Below, piece after piece: positions 35,857 to 45,183 of a stretch of 46,116 bases of DNA; within the stretch, counting starts at the first letter, position 1, and every line of letters starts with the position of its first letter. The DNA is taken from positions 1 through 46,116 of the forward strand of contig CAMAFY010000019.1 in the NCBI GenBank assembly GCA_945833885.1, read 5' to 3'. A program made the position numbers and the translations under genes. This DNA is from an uncultured Bacteroidales bacterium (GTDB lineage Bacteria; Bacteroidota; Bacteroidia; Bacteroidales; Bacteroidaceae). Under the pieces are notes generated by a model. That model was not told the origin of the DNA, made no database searches, and saw only the letters and a list, made by a program, of their open reading frames with translations.

Positions 35857-36895
35857 TATCTGTTTTGCTGTTATCTGATGTAAATGGACTATATTCTTGA
35901 CCTTTGGGGGATGTGATAAGTCCAATGCTTCTTTTGAATTGTAACAGAAAAAGCCTTTGCAACAGGTTTATGCTTTTCTGTTTTATCACTCCTTTTGAAG
36001 TCATCGCTACGGCAAACACGATTTTCTCTACAAAGCTGCATGTGTGCAGGAACGACCGTAACAGTTTATTCCAAATTCCGCAATCAATGTCTTTTCTGTA
36101 TTGGCTCAGTAAAAGCAGATGCAGAAAGATACATCGTTTCTGTGCACCCCGTTCAAAGGAATCTATATTTACCGTAAAATCACGAATCATTGTAGTAAAT
36201 GCCTTTATTTCCCTTGCTATGTTCTTGCTCTTGGTTATGGAGCCTGGTGTCTCACGATAAAAATAAATTTTTTCTGGGCAGAACGCCATTCGCCTGACAT
36301 GTTTGGCGAGGAAGAACGTCCAATAGTTGTCCTCATGTATTATGCCTTCCTTGAACCAAAGACGATTCTCTATGACAAACTGGCGACGGATAAGACGATT
36401 GGCAGCTGTCACAGGGATACGGTCGTAATCAAGCAAGGCACGTATTATTTCATTGCGGTTATCAGAAAATTCAGGGAACGAATGCTTCCCAAATTGTTTC
36501 ATAGAATGACCTTCGGTTAAGTATAATGCAGGTAACAAATCAACGCCATCATACTTATCCGCAAGACTAATAAGAGTCTCGATTGCTGAAGGAATAAGAT
36601 AGTCATCACTATCCAGGAAATAAAGATACTCGCCCCGGGCTGCTTTGATACCTGTGTTACGTGCTACGGAAAGCCCCCCGTTCTTTTCGTGATGAATAAG
36701 GGTAAAGCATACAGGACCGGCATAAGCGGCAATGAACCGCTGCGCTATGGATACGCTATTGTCCTTGCCGCAGTCATCGACAAGAATACATTCCAGTTCC
36801 TCAGCAATAGTCTGATCCGCAACAGACTGCAGGCATTCCTCGAGGTATTCCTCGACATTATAGACAGGAACAATAATGGATACACGTGGTGTCAT
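35834..36895 (-). CDS. GT2-family glycosyltransferase
   Basis: This 353-residue GT-A enzyme has VSIIVPVYNVEEYLEECLQS, CILVDDCGKDNS, GGLSVARNTG and YLYFLDSDDYLIP (about 90-102). It has a long C-terminal helical region typical of Bacteroidetes capsular GT2 enzymes. It couples to the upstream CDP-glycerol-type gene by an ATGA overlap (36892-36895) and overlaps DUF1919 downstream. Donor is unknown. Confidence 0.92.
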   Translation of the reverse strand: MTPRVSIIVPVYNVEEYLEECLQSVADQTIAEELECILVDDCGKDNSVSIAQRFIAAYAGPVCFTLIHHEKNGGLSVARNTGIKAARGEYLYFLDSDDYLIPSAIETLISLADKYDGVDLLPALYLTEGHSMKQFGKHSFPEFSDNRNEIIRALLDYDRIPVTAANRLIRRQFVIENRLWFKEGIIHEDNYWTFFLAKHVRRMAFCPEKIYFYRETPGSITKSKNIAREIKAFTTMIRDFTVNIDSFERGAQKRCIFLHLLLLSQYRKDIDCGIWNKLLRSFLHTCSFVEKIVFAVAMTSKGVIKQKSINLLQRLFLLQFKRSIGLITSPKGQEYSPFTSDNSKTDNEHYKQN

Positions 36896-38058
36896 TGCAT
36901 TATGGATTCTAATCTGTCAACAAGTTTTTTTGCAGCAGTCCCATTGTCCAGACTGCCATAAAGGACATCAAACTCTTTGCAGGCTGCATGATATTTCTCT
37001 ACATCAAAATTAAATACGGCCTCGTTGAGTTCATCATTGTCAAGACAAAATGGAAACGGAACTTTAAAGAACCAATCCTTCAGGCCACGCATCCTTTGGT
37101 AATCCTCCACATCATTCGTATAAAGGAAAACCGGACGGTGCATCAGATTAAAGTCGAACATGGTACTGGAATAATCGCTGATAAGGATATCAGAAACCAA
37201 CAACAAGTCCTGCATATCAGGATAGCGAGTTACATTTACAACACGACTGTCATATTTGAACTTCGGTTCTTTGAACCATATAAAGCAGGGGTGCAAACGA
37301 ATCAAGAATATCCACTTATCATCTGTTTTTCGTTCAAGCGTATCAAGAAGTCTGTTTACGTCTATGTCATACGCCCCATCATTGCCATTGTCACGAAATG
37401 TCGGTGCATAAAGCGCTACCTTGACTTCGTCAGCAATCCCAAGATTATTCTTTATTCGCTTTATATCTGCAGGAGTATAATTGAAAAAGATATCATTTCT
37501 GGGCAGACCTGTTTCTGCGATTTCACCTTCTGGATACCAATAATAATTGCGTACCTCTTTGGTAAAAAGTTTACTGCTTGAAAGCACAAGATCTGTGACC
37601 GATGAATGCCATTTACTACCCTCAATATACGAATCACCGATTTTACCTTCAGCCTGGGCTTCCACATACTTTGCCCCTATCTGTCCATGAGGTACATACA
37701 CGAAGAACTGAGACTTCTTTTTCTTGAAATTATATCTGCTCTTTAGCGTGGTTATAATGACTTTTGCCGTGGCAAGTTCATAAACGAATTTGATACGTGA
37801 AAGAAGTGCAAGTCTGATTTGCCGAGGATACTGAGCAGGAACATTATGCTCTCTATTTACTCCCCACACCATATCATATTCCAGTCCACGCCGGATGATT
37901 TCTTCCACGATATATTTAGGGCTATCCCCATATCCATTTCCGAAATCATGGAAAAAGAAAATCTTATTTTTCTTCACCGGAAGATAATAGAACAATTTGA
38001 CACAAAGCATCATCGTCGGATGGTAGATGTTCCAATAGAATATGCTTTTAAGATTCAT
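36892..38058 (-). CDS. CDP-glycerol glycerophosphotransferase-family protein (TagB/TagF-like)
   Basis: This 388-residue protein matches the teichoic-acid glycerophosphotransferase family: FVYVPHGQIGAKYVE (about 130-145), ETGLPRNDIFF, ALYAPTFRDNG, FLIRLHPCF and VSDILISDYSSTMFDF. The His residues in PHG and RLHP are catalytic or phosphate-binding in that family. It would transfer glycerol phosphate (or ribitol phosphate) to a sugar. No CDP-glycerol synthesis gene is in the window. Confidence 0.87.
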   Translation of the reverse strand: MNLKSIFYWNIYHPTMMLCVKLFYYLPVKKNKIFFFHDFGNGYGDSPKYIVEEIIRRGLEYDMVWGVNREHNVPAQYPRQIRLALLSRIKFVYELATAKVIITTLKSRYNFKKKKSQFFVYVPHGQIGAKYVEAQAEGKIGDSYIEGSKWHSSVTDLVLSSSKLFTKEVRNYYWYPEGEIAETGLPRNDIFFNYTPADIKRIKNNLGIADEVKVALYAPTFRDNGNDGAYDIDVNRLLDTLERKTDDKWIFLIRLHPCFIWFKEPKFKYDSRVVNVTRYPDMQDLLLVSDILISDYSSTMFDFNLMHRPVFLYTNDVEDYQRMRGLKDWFFKVPFPFCLDNDELNEAVFNFDVEKYHAACKEFDVLYGSLDNGTAAKKLVDRLESIMQ

Positions 38059-38070
38059 TTTTCATCTTGT

Positions 38071-39087
38071 TTAAAATTTGCCAATTATTGCCCTTATCCA
38101 TTTCTTGTCTATTAGCCAATAAAATAATGTGAGAACTGCCAATGACAGGATAATTGTCAGGACGAAACATGCAACAGACAAGAATGCACTTTTGGGTGCA
38201 ATGATGTAAACCAATGTATTTGCTACTATGGTCAGTGTGACGTAGTTAAAAGCATATATGACCAACGATCCTTTACCCATATACTCGAGCAGGTTACATT
38301 GCGCTATTCTTTTTGATACAGCCCATGTTGTCAGCGAACCGAGTATGGAGAGGAGTATAAACAAAGGAGATGTTGACAGAGTTACAGTTATCTCTCTTGT
38401 AACAGTCGGCACTGTAATCTTCATATATGATATGACAATCACTATAAGGATGAAGGAAACTGCTATAGGAATTATGTGCGAGAGTAACCTATTTTCATGC
38501 TTTTTCAGTTGCTGTCCTGCAAAGAGGAAGAATGTTAATATAAGTGAGTGCTGATAGTAGAAAAAATTGTGGTCTGAGGTTATATTGTAGAGACACAAGC
38601 CTGCAAAAAGCATCATAACGCATATACTAAGTTTGTAAATGTCGTTTGGGATTTTTGCTATACCCCAGAATAATATTTTCGACAAGAATAGCGATGATAG
38701 AAACCAATAAAAACCTCCAGTGCGCAAAAATGTCCTTATGCCTGGATTAAACCAGTGAGAGAGAGACATCCATAATGAATCACCATAAAAATAAGCATTG
38801 ATGCATGATAGAAAGTGGTTTATGCAGTAGAGTGTGAAACAAGGAATCATGATGCCTTTGAAATTCTGCCACAGAAACAGATGGAATGGCTTCGTGAAGT
38901 TGGAGCAATAGCCTGTCGCAATAAACCATGCCGGCATAAAAAAGGCAATGATGAAATTGTTTATCCAAAAGGTATCCATGTATGGATTTCCGAATTTCGA
39001 ACACACCAAAGGCGCATGATGTAAAATGACAAGGATAATTAGCTCTCCCTTGAAAACATCTATAAAACTCAACCTCTGTTTTACCAT
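38071..39087 (-). CDS. Acyltransferase-3 family membrane protein
   Basis: This 338-residue protein has about ten membrane segments and the N-terminal SFIDVFKGELIILVILHHAP, an Asp/His variant of the family motif, then FFMPAWFIATGYCSN. It is the second acyltransferase-3 protein of the locus. Likely role is O-acylation of the polymer on the periplasmic side. Sequence similarity to the 23602-24642 product is limited to the motifs. AT-rich. Confidence 0.88.
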   Translation of the reverse strand: MVKQRLSFIDVFKGELIILVILHHAPLVCSKFGNPYMDTFWINNFIIAFFMPAWFIATGYCSNFTKPFHLFLWQNFKGIMIPCFTLYCINHFLSCINAYFYGDSLWMSLSHWFNPGIRTFLRTGGFYWFLSSLFLSKILFWGIAKIPNDIYKLSICVMMLFAGLCLYNITSDHNFFYYQHSLILTFFLFAGQQLKKHENRLLSHIIPIAVSFILIVIVISYMKITVPTVTREITVTLSTSPLFILLSILGSLTTWAVSKRIAQCNLLEYMGKGSLVIYAFNYVTLTIVANTLVYIIAPKSAFLSVACFVLTIILSLAVLTLFYWLIDKKWIRAIIGKF

Positions 39088-39139
39088 AAAATGCTAAATT
39101 ATATATTTTTCCACTATTTTCCTGTCAACACGTTGCCTT

Positions 39140-40420
39140 TTACTCATCAACTACTCTCATTCCAGACAACAGACTTTGATCACTCCACAAATAGTCCCAT
39201 TCACCAAAACGACCTATGGTTTCTATGCCTACAGACTGCAAATAGTCTCGGACCATTGCTCTGGAATCATAGATCTTTTTATCGAAAACGACATTGGCAT
39301 AAGGTTCAAAGCCCAGATGTGTAAACAGAATGTCATTCCTGTCAATGATTTTCAGTTCTACCAGTTTTCCAACTGTCCTGTCCAAAAGTTCCTGTTCTGT
39401 ATACTCATCTTTCTCACAATAGACTTCCATCTGCAGTGACGAACATCCCTCAGGCGCATTTTTCGATGACTTTAGCGATGGAGAATAGACACGCGCGGCA
39501 AGGATTTCTTCATCATAGATATACCACCATAAATATGGAGGTATGTTTTTCGTCTTCAGTGCGACAGAAATATGGTAACCCGAAGTGGCTTTCAATTTTA
39601 GAGCGGCTTCCTTTACACCATCCGGCATCTCATTCATCAGAGATGGATATAGATTAAGGGGAAGTGTGGATATGAGACGCCCGTAAGAATATACCATACC
39701 ATCGGAGGTTTCTACCGTCTTCGATACCATATCTATTCTAATTACATGTTTTTTCAGACGGATATCTGCACCTTTCGTCAACAGACTGAAAAAATGACGA
39801 AACCCATCAGTTTCAGGGTAACGCATTTCTTTGGCATAATAGGTTACAGGTGTTTCTGCACTCTCGGAACCCCGTATCACCTCCTCCACTGAAGGCTGAT
39901 AGATTCTCTGCCCTACCCACCGCGTTTCCAATTCTTTGGCTTCACACATCCAATACTTCCTGGTATAGACCATCGGAAAGTGCTCTGCAAAATAGTCACC
40001 AAACTGCAAGCGCAACCATTGCTCATAATTCTCAACAGCCTCAATTTCGGTAATTTGTGGCCGTGAGAGGAAGTCTGCGATAATCCGCTTCTTCTCATCA
40101 GCATCCAATGGATAAAGATTGTTTTGAGCCGGATGCTTAATCCATTTTCCGTGGTACAGATTAAATGGATTGGGAATGTGAGTAATTACTTTTCCAGCAG
40201 AGGCATTGAAAATTTTAAGAACACGCTCATCCCTTGCGAAAGACAAATGGACAAAACGGTCAAAGGTAAATCCATCTATCGTGAAACTTCCACATAGTCC
40301 ACCGTATGTATCGTCCTTCTCCAATATGACGGGAGATTCCCCCCTACTTCTTAAAGCATAAGCAGCACCAAGTCCGGAAATTCCTGCGCCAAGAATAAGT
40401 ATCCCACTATTATTGTCCAT
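39140..40420 (-). CDS. FAD-dependent oxidoreductase (UDP-Galp mutase/protoporphyrinogen oxidase-like)
   Basis: This 426-residue protein begins with GILILGAGISGLGAAYALRS (FAD site), VILEKDDTYGGLCGSF, then FDRFVHLSFARDE and NLYHGKWIKHPAQNNLYPLD, text shared by the UDP-galactopyranose mutase-like superfamily. The middle has RLISTLPLNLYPSLM. It probably acts on a nucleotide sugar or lipid-linked sugar as an isomerase or oxidoreductase. It overlaps the reductase gene by 11 bp, so it may belong to the CDP-sugar pathway operon segment. Confidence 0.78.
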   Translation of the reverse strand: MDNNSGILILGAGISGLGAAYALRSRGESPVILEKDDTYGGLCGSFTIDGFTFDRFVHLSFARDERVLKIFNASAGKVITHIPNPFNLYHGKWIKHPAQNNLYPLDADEKKRIIADFLSRPQITEIEAVENYEQWLRLQFGDYFAEHFPMVYTRKYWMCEAKELETRWVGQRIYQPSVEEVIRGSESAETPVTYYAKEMRYPETDGFRHFFSLLTKGADIRLKKHVIRIDMVSKTVETSDGMVYSYGRLISTLPLNLYPSLMNEMPDGVKEAALKLKATSGYHISVALKTKNIPPYLWWYIYDEEILAARVYSPSLKSSKNAPEGCSSLQMEVYCEKDEYTEQELLDRTVGKLVELKIIDRNDILFTHLGFEPYANVVFDKKIYDSRAMVRDYLQSVGIETIGRFGEWDYLWSDQSLLSGMRVVDE

Positions 40421-41321
40421 CTGTCCTTTTTATCCAATCTATGGTTTTTCTTATACCATCGTCAAACGGTGTACTAACATAGTCTCCGATATCACGGTGC
40501 AAGGATGTTGTGTCAAACATTGAAAAATCGTACCTGATACCATCATAGTCACGAAAACCAATCTTTATAAGTTCCGGACTACCAACCAACTGACCTATAT
40601 GATTCAAATACTCATGAAGGAATCTTGGACTACCAGAACCTATAAAATACATATCTTGCATAGCGTTGCCAGATACGCCAAGCCTATAAGCAGCCTCTAT
40701 CAAATCATCAATATAAATAAAGTCATACGGTTGTTGCGCCGGACCGAATGTTGCATCTTTACCTTTTAAAATGTTTTCTAAAGTATAACTGACAAGATTT
40801 CCCGTCCTGTTTCCGATACCATAGATATTGGAGAACTGCATCCACACACACGACACTCCGATATGTTTGCAATAGGTCTCCAGCATCAAATGGCAAGCAT
40901 GTTTTGCCGTACCATACATCATTCCCCCATTTACACTATCCAAATGAGGCAAACTATATACCACATTTTCCGCAACGGTTCCGGCACACAACATCTTTGA
41001 GATGTTCAGTTGTCTGCAAATATCTGCACACGCCATCGCCATCTGAATGTTGTCCAACTGTATCATCGGATTTTCCTTCTCTTTCCCATTGATACCCCTC
41101 CATGCAAAATGATAGCAGGCATCATAGACTCCTGGAGGCAGGAGATGGCTTAAAGAAGCGTCCACCGAAGACTCTATGATTGTAAGTTGGGAGGAAGGAC
41201 GTAAGTTTGTGGTTCTGAAGTCCACATCAACCGCCACCACTTCAATGCCATTGGCAATAAATTTCTTGACGAGACTGCTTCCGATAAATCCATTGGCACC
41301 AGTTATCAGCACCTTTTTCAT
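40410..41321 (-). CDS. NAD-dependent epimerase/reductase of the CDP-sugar pathway
   Basis: This 303-residue SDR enzyme starts VLITGANGFIGSSLVKKF (NAD(P) site), and has ACYHFAWRGINGKE and catalytic YGTAK (Tyr-x-x-x-Lys, about 150-154). Its place directly after the 3,5-epimerase-like, CDP-glucose dehydratase and cytidylyltransferase genes makes it the likely 4-keto reductase giving a CDP-6-deoxyhexose. Which stereochemistry is produced cannot be told. ATGA overlap with the epimerase gene (41318-41321). Confidence 0.82.
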   Translation of the reverse strand: MKKVLITGANGFIGSSLVKKFIANGIEVVAVDVDFRTTNLRPSSQLTIIESSVDASLSHLLPPGVYDACYHFAWRGINGKEKENPMIQLDNIQMAMACADICRQLNISKMLCAGTVAENVVYSLPHLDSVNGGMMYGTAKHACHLMLETYCKHIGVSCVWMQFSNIYGIGNRTGNLVSYTLENILKGKDATFGPAQQPYDFIYIDDLIEAAYRLGVSGNAMQDMYFIGSGSPRFLHEYLNHIGQLVGSPELIKIGFRDYDGIRYDFSMFDTTSLHRDIGDYVSTPFDDGIRKTIDWIKRTDGQ

Positions 41322-41770
41322 ACTCTGAAATCGTATTGTATGTCCTCTATATCCTTTCTGTCACATTCATCTGCATCATGCACCTCTGGTATCAAGTCTA
41401 TCAACATAGACGTTCTTTCCGGATCTCCTCCTGCAAATGCCATCCAAAGTCCGGGAGCAATGGTCAAACGTTGGTAATTGCTATCCGGAGAAAGTACAAC
41501 TTCACAAAACTGGCCTTTTGTTGGACTGTCCTCCCGATCATCGTAAATCACGAACTTTACAACGCCAACAATGACGACCAAATTCAGGACATAGCGGTTA
41601 TGACGTTTCCAACCTTTTACCTCGTGCGGATGTATTTGGGTAAAATAAGCCTCTCCGAAACCGGCAAAGCCATCATCAGTGCACTTAAATGCATGCCACA
41701 AATCACCCTTAGGAACGGTTATTTGTTTTAAGGGATGAAGAGAAACGCCCTCTATATTTACAGTGCCCAT
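41318..41770 (-). CDS. RfbC/WxcM-like cupin sugar epimerase
   Basis: This 150-residue cupin protein has PKGDLWHAFKCTDDGFAGFG, IHPHEVKGWKRHNRYVLN and VGVVKFVIYDDRE with the ordered His, Lys and Tyr residues of dTDP-4-keto-rhamnose 3,5-epimerase-like proteins, and PGLWMAFAG near its end. It likely epimerises CDP-4-keto-6-deoxyglucose at C3 and/or C5. It overlaps its neighbours by 4 and 13 bp. Confidence 0.8.
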   Translation of the reverse strand: MGTVNIEGVSLHPLKQITVPKGDLWHAFKCTDDGFAGFGEAYFTQIHPHEVKGWKRHNRYVLNLVVIVGVVKFVIYDDREDSPTKGQFCEVVLSPDSNYQRLTIAPGLWMAFAGGDPERTSMLIDLIPEVHDADECDRKDIEDIQYDFRV

Positions 41771-42858
41771 GCCAAATTCTCCTTTACAGCCTGAGACATA
41801 TAATAGTCTATTTGACCTAATGTGAACTCATACATATTCTTGCTTTTTTCGACATAGAACGCCTTATACCATTCGGCAATAAGAAGCACACATTGAGCAT
41901 ATCGAAGGGTAGAATGCCAATGAAGATAAGCGAGAGCCTTGTCGCAATTAAGTTTGAGAAGTGTAGCCTCTCTAAACGGGACATTATCTGTCACCTTAAT
42001 TGCCGCGTCGGGAGACAATCCCCACTCCTTCGCAAGGTCACAAGTCAAGTCCAAGACCGTTTTCGTCTGCTCCGCACGCGGTCCGAAATTGAAGATCTCA
42101 CCATTATCAACTTTTCCTTCCGCAAGATACCAAGCGAGAGTCAAATAGCCAGACAAGGGTTCAAGAACATGCTGCCATGGACGGGTTGAATTAGGACAAC
42201 GAATTTCAACAGTCTGACCTTTGCTAAATGATTTTACACAATCCACTACTATTCTGTCTTTCGCCCAGTCTCCACCCCCGATTACATTGCCGGCACGAGC
42301 CACACCAAGTTTTATATTATCCATAGAGGATATAAAAGATTTCCAATAGGATTTGATGACCAGTTCGGCTGCACCTTTGCTGCCTGAATAGACATCTTTT
42401 CCGCCCAAAGCGTCGTTCTCCCGATATCCCCAAATCCATTCCACATTGTCATACGCCTTATCCGAGGTAATCAGCACACATGTGCAAGGCCAGGAAATTC
42501 CACGTATGGCCTCCAAAACACTGGCAGTCCCGACGACATTGGTAGTAACCGTATCAAAAGGCTCCTGATACGATGTAGAGACTATAGCCTGAGCAGCAAG
42601 ATGGAAGATAAAATCCGGTCTAACCTGCTGAACATACTTAAAAAATGCTTCGCGGTCACGAATATCACCGTAACTATGATGCATTTTCCCATCAAGCCCC
42701 ATGGTATCAAACATCGAAGGATTTGTAGGCACATCGATACTATAGCCGTAAACCTCGGCACCGAGCGACATAAGCCATGTTGACAACCATGACCCTTTGA
42801 ATCCAGTATTACCTGTTATCAGTACCTTCTTACCATTATATATATTGTTAAATGCCAT
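41758..42858 (-). CDS. rfbG: CDP-glucose 4,6-dehydratase
   Basis: This 366-residue SDR enzyme starts VLITGNTGFKGSWLSTWL, has FHLAAQAIVSTSYQEPF, and active-site WGYRENDALGG then YSGSKGAAELV (Tyr-x-x-x-Lys). GGDWAKDRIVVDC and TRPWQHVLEPLSGYL are typical of RfbG/DdhB. It converts CDP-glucose to CDP-4-keto-6-deoxyglucose. It is preceded by the cytidylyltransferase gene 19 bp upstream. Confidence 0.94.
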   Translation of the reverse strand: MAFNNIYNGKKVLITGNTGFKGSWLSTWLMSLGAEVYGYSIDVPTNPSMFDTMGLDGKMHHSYGDIRDREAFFKYVQQVRPDFIFHLAAQAIVSTSYQEPFDTVTTNVVGTASVLEAIRGISWPCTCVLITSDKAYDNVEWIWGYRENDALGGKDVYSGSKGAAELVIKSYWKSFISSMDNIKLGVARAGNVIGGGDWAKDRIVVDCVKSFSKGQTVEIRCPNSTRPWQHVLEPLSGYLTLAWYLAEGKVDNGEIFNFGPRAEQTKTVLDLTCDLAKEWGLSPDAAIKVTDNVPFREATLLKLNCDKALAYLHWHSTLRYAQCVLLIAEWYKAFYVEKSKNMYEFTLGQIDYYMSQAVKENLAWAL

Positions 42859-42877
42859 ATCTTATATTTATATTGCC

Positions 42878-43690
42878 TTATTTTGCAAAATCCGGTATTT
42901 TAGGAACTGTATATTCCCAGCGTTTCCAAGGAGCATTACCCTCAGCAAGCAACTTTTCCAAAAGGCTTTTCTCTCGTATATTATCCATACATTGCCAGAA
43001 TCCCTCATGGACATAAGACATCAACTGACCATCACAAGCCAATTTCGTCAGAACAACCTGTTCCAACACACAAGAGTCTCCATCAAGAAAATCAAAAATC
43101 TCTGGTTGAAAAACCATGTAACCTGCATTTATGGGGAGACCATCATTTGAACTTTTCTCCCGAAACGCTTTTACAGCATTATCGCCGCCTATGTTAAGAA
43201 CACCCTTTTCCTGCTTTAATTTCACTGCAGTAAGTGTCGCTATTTTTCCATGACTCTTATGAAAGGCTATCAACTGATTGATATCCACATCACACACACC
43301 ATCACCATACGTCATCAAGAAAGTCTCATCACCGACATACTTCTGAATCCGTTTGATACGACCTCCCGTCATCGTATTATAACCTGTGTCAACTATGGTA
43401 ACCTTCCACGGCTCAAGATTACTCTGATGTACCGTCATCTCATTCTTCTTCTCACGAAAATCAAAACTGACATCAGAATTATACAGGAAGTAGTTGGCAA
43501 ACCACTGCTTTATATACTCCTGTTTGTAACCAGCACAAATGATAAACTCATTATGACCATAGTATGAATACTCCTTCATGATATGCCACAAAATCGGCAT
43601 TCCACCGATTTCTACCATCGGCTTAGGTTTGTACTGGGATTCTTCAGATATTCGAGTACCAAAGCCTCCCGCTAACAATACAACTTTCAT
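42878..43690 (-). CDS. rfbF: Glucose-1-phosphate cytidylyltransferase
   Basis: This 270-residue protein starts MKVVLLAGGFGTRISEESQY with PKPMVEIGGMPILWHIMK, the nucleotidyltransferase signature. It continues with LMTYGDGVCDVDINQLI (DGxxD metal residues) and EGFWQCMDNIREKSLLE. It couples CTP with glucose 1-phosphate to give CDP-glucose, the first step of the CDP-sugar pathway. It lies 38 bp after the flippase gene. Confidence 0.95.
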   Translation of the reverse strand: MKVVLLAGGFGTRISEESQYKPKPMVEIGGMPILWHIMKEYSYYGHNEFIICAGYKQEYIKQWFANYFLYNSDVSFDFREKKNEMTVHQSNLEPWKVTIVDTGYNTMTGGRIKRIQKYVGDETFLMTYGDGVCDVDINQLIAFHKSHGKIATLTAVKLKQEKGVLNIGGDNAVKAFREKSSNDGLPINAGYMVFQPEIFDFLDGDSCVLEQVVLTKLACDGQLMSYVHEGFWQCMDNIREKSLLEKLLAEGNAPWKRWEYTVPKIPDFAK

Positions 43691-43728
43691 AATTCAGAAT
43701 AAGTTTTACCAATAGTTTAATCTTGATT

Positions 43729-45183
43729 TTACGCTTGGCGGAAACGAGCAAAAAAGTCCACGATATTGGACCTTACAAAAAGATACGCCTCCACCTTCAA
43801 CAGATGCGAGACGCCAATATAGAAAACGCCACCGGACAATATCTGGAGGCATAATGACAAATAGACATTGGAAGTCACCTGACCAACGCCCCATACCAAG
43901 CAGGACATCAGGGCAGAAAGGATAAAACCAGAGCGCACATCACGGATCTGCTCCCATACGGAATAGTTGAGATACTTACGATTTGGCCAGGCATTCATAA
44001 ACAATACATAGATGCTGTAAAGCAACATACCGAACGAAATCGCAAGAGGACTAATCATTACCGTGGCAGCAAGAATCAGAAGCATCACCGGTTTCTTATA
44101 AAATTCCAGTTTCAGCACCTCTTCAGAACGACCAATGGCAAGCAAAGCCTGAAGATTTGCCGTGTTCAGAACCGTCATGACCGCCGTCAAGCACGCCACC
44201 TGCATGAAAGGAGCTGCAGGCTCCCAACGGACAGAATACAGTATCACCACAACCTGGGGAGCAATGACTGCAAGACCAAACATCAAAGGCGTCAGCACAT
44301 AACTGCTGACCATCATGGAACGACGCATACCACGTTTTACTGCGTCGAGGTCGTCCTGAACCTGCGAAAGAGCCGGGAAAAGAACATTGGAAACACTACC
44401 ATTCACGTTACTCAAAAGCATATCCGGCAACCCTTCGCCGCGATTATAATACGCCAAGTCGGCAGCACTGTAACGGAAACCGATGAGGTAGCCCTTCAAC
44501 TGACCGCAAAGGGTGCCGATAAATCCGGCTGCAGTTCTTTTCCATGCGTAATCAAAAAGGCACCAGAAACGCTGCCACGAATACATCAGATGCGGACGCC
44601 AAGGGACAATAACAAAGAGGGAAATGGCAGTAATGACCGTTCCAAGCATGCTCTGCGCCACCAATGCCCACGGGCCATAACCGTGATACGCCATGTAAAT
44701 GCCCAAGATAGCCGAAGGAATCTGGGCAATCAGACCGACATAGAACAATTTCTTGAACGCCATCTGACGCGAGATGATGGCATTCTGCACCATCGTCAGC
44801 GAGCCAATGGGCATGGTCAGTGCCAGAACACGCATGATGGGACATATCAAATCATTGTGGTAGATGGCGGCAACATAAGGCGAAGCAAAATAAACTACCG
44901 CATAAATGATGAAACTCATGAAGAAGGAGGAGAAAAAGACGGTGTTGTAATCGAGTTCATCAGCGTCCTTCTTCTGAATAAGGGCGGCATCCATGCTACC
45001 GGAAATGAAGATTCCCACCAGCACATTGAACATGCCGGCAAGGGCTACCACCCCATAATCTTCGGGCAACAGCAAACGGGCAAGGACCACGGTGACGGCA
45101 AAACTGAACAGTTGTCCTATAATCCTTTGCAGGAATTGCCACAGTAGTCCCGACAACGTTTTTTCTTTCAACGATGACTGCAT
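43729..45183 (-). CDS. Wzx-like polysaccharide flippase (MOP/MATE superfamily)
   Basis: This 484-residue protein has about 12-14 membrane segments. It starts KEKTLSGLLWQFLQRIIGQL followed by VLARLLLPEDYGVVALAGMF, the classic beginning of the Wzx/PST family, and has Arg/Lys at loop positions. It moves undecaprenyl-linked repeat units across the inner membrane. It is the first gene of the second block on this strand, with a candidate promoter about 224 bp upstream. Confidence 0.93.
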   Translation of the reverse strand: MQSSLKEKTLSGLLWQFLQRIIGQLFSFAVTVVLARLLLPEDYGVVALAGMFNVLVGIFISGSMDAALIQKKDADELDYNTVFFSSFFMSFIIYAVVYFASPYVAAIYHNDLICPIMRVLALTMPIGSLTMVQNAIISRQMAFKKLFYVGLIAQIPSAILGIYMAYHGYGPWALVAQSMLGTVITAISLFVIVPWRPHLMYSWQRFWCLFDYAWKRTAAGFIGTLCGQLKGYLIGFRYSAADLAYYNRGEGLPDMLLSNVNGSVSNVLFPALSQVQDDLDAVKRGMRRSMMVSSYVLTPLMFGLAVIAPQVVVILYSVRWEPAAPFMQVACLTAVMTVLNTANLQALLAIGRSEEVLKLEFYKKPVMLLILAATVMISPLAISFGMLLYSIYVLFMNAWPNRKYLNYSVWEQIRDVRSGFILSALMSCLVWGVGQVTSNVYLSLCLQILSGGVFYIGVSHLLKVEAYLFVRSNIVDFFARFRQA

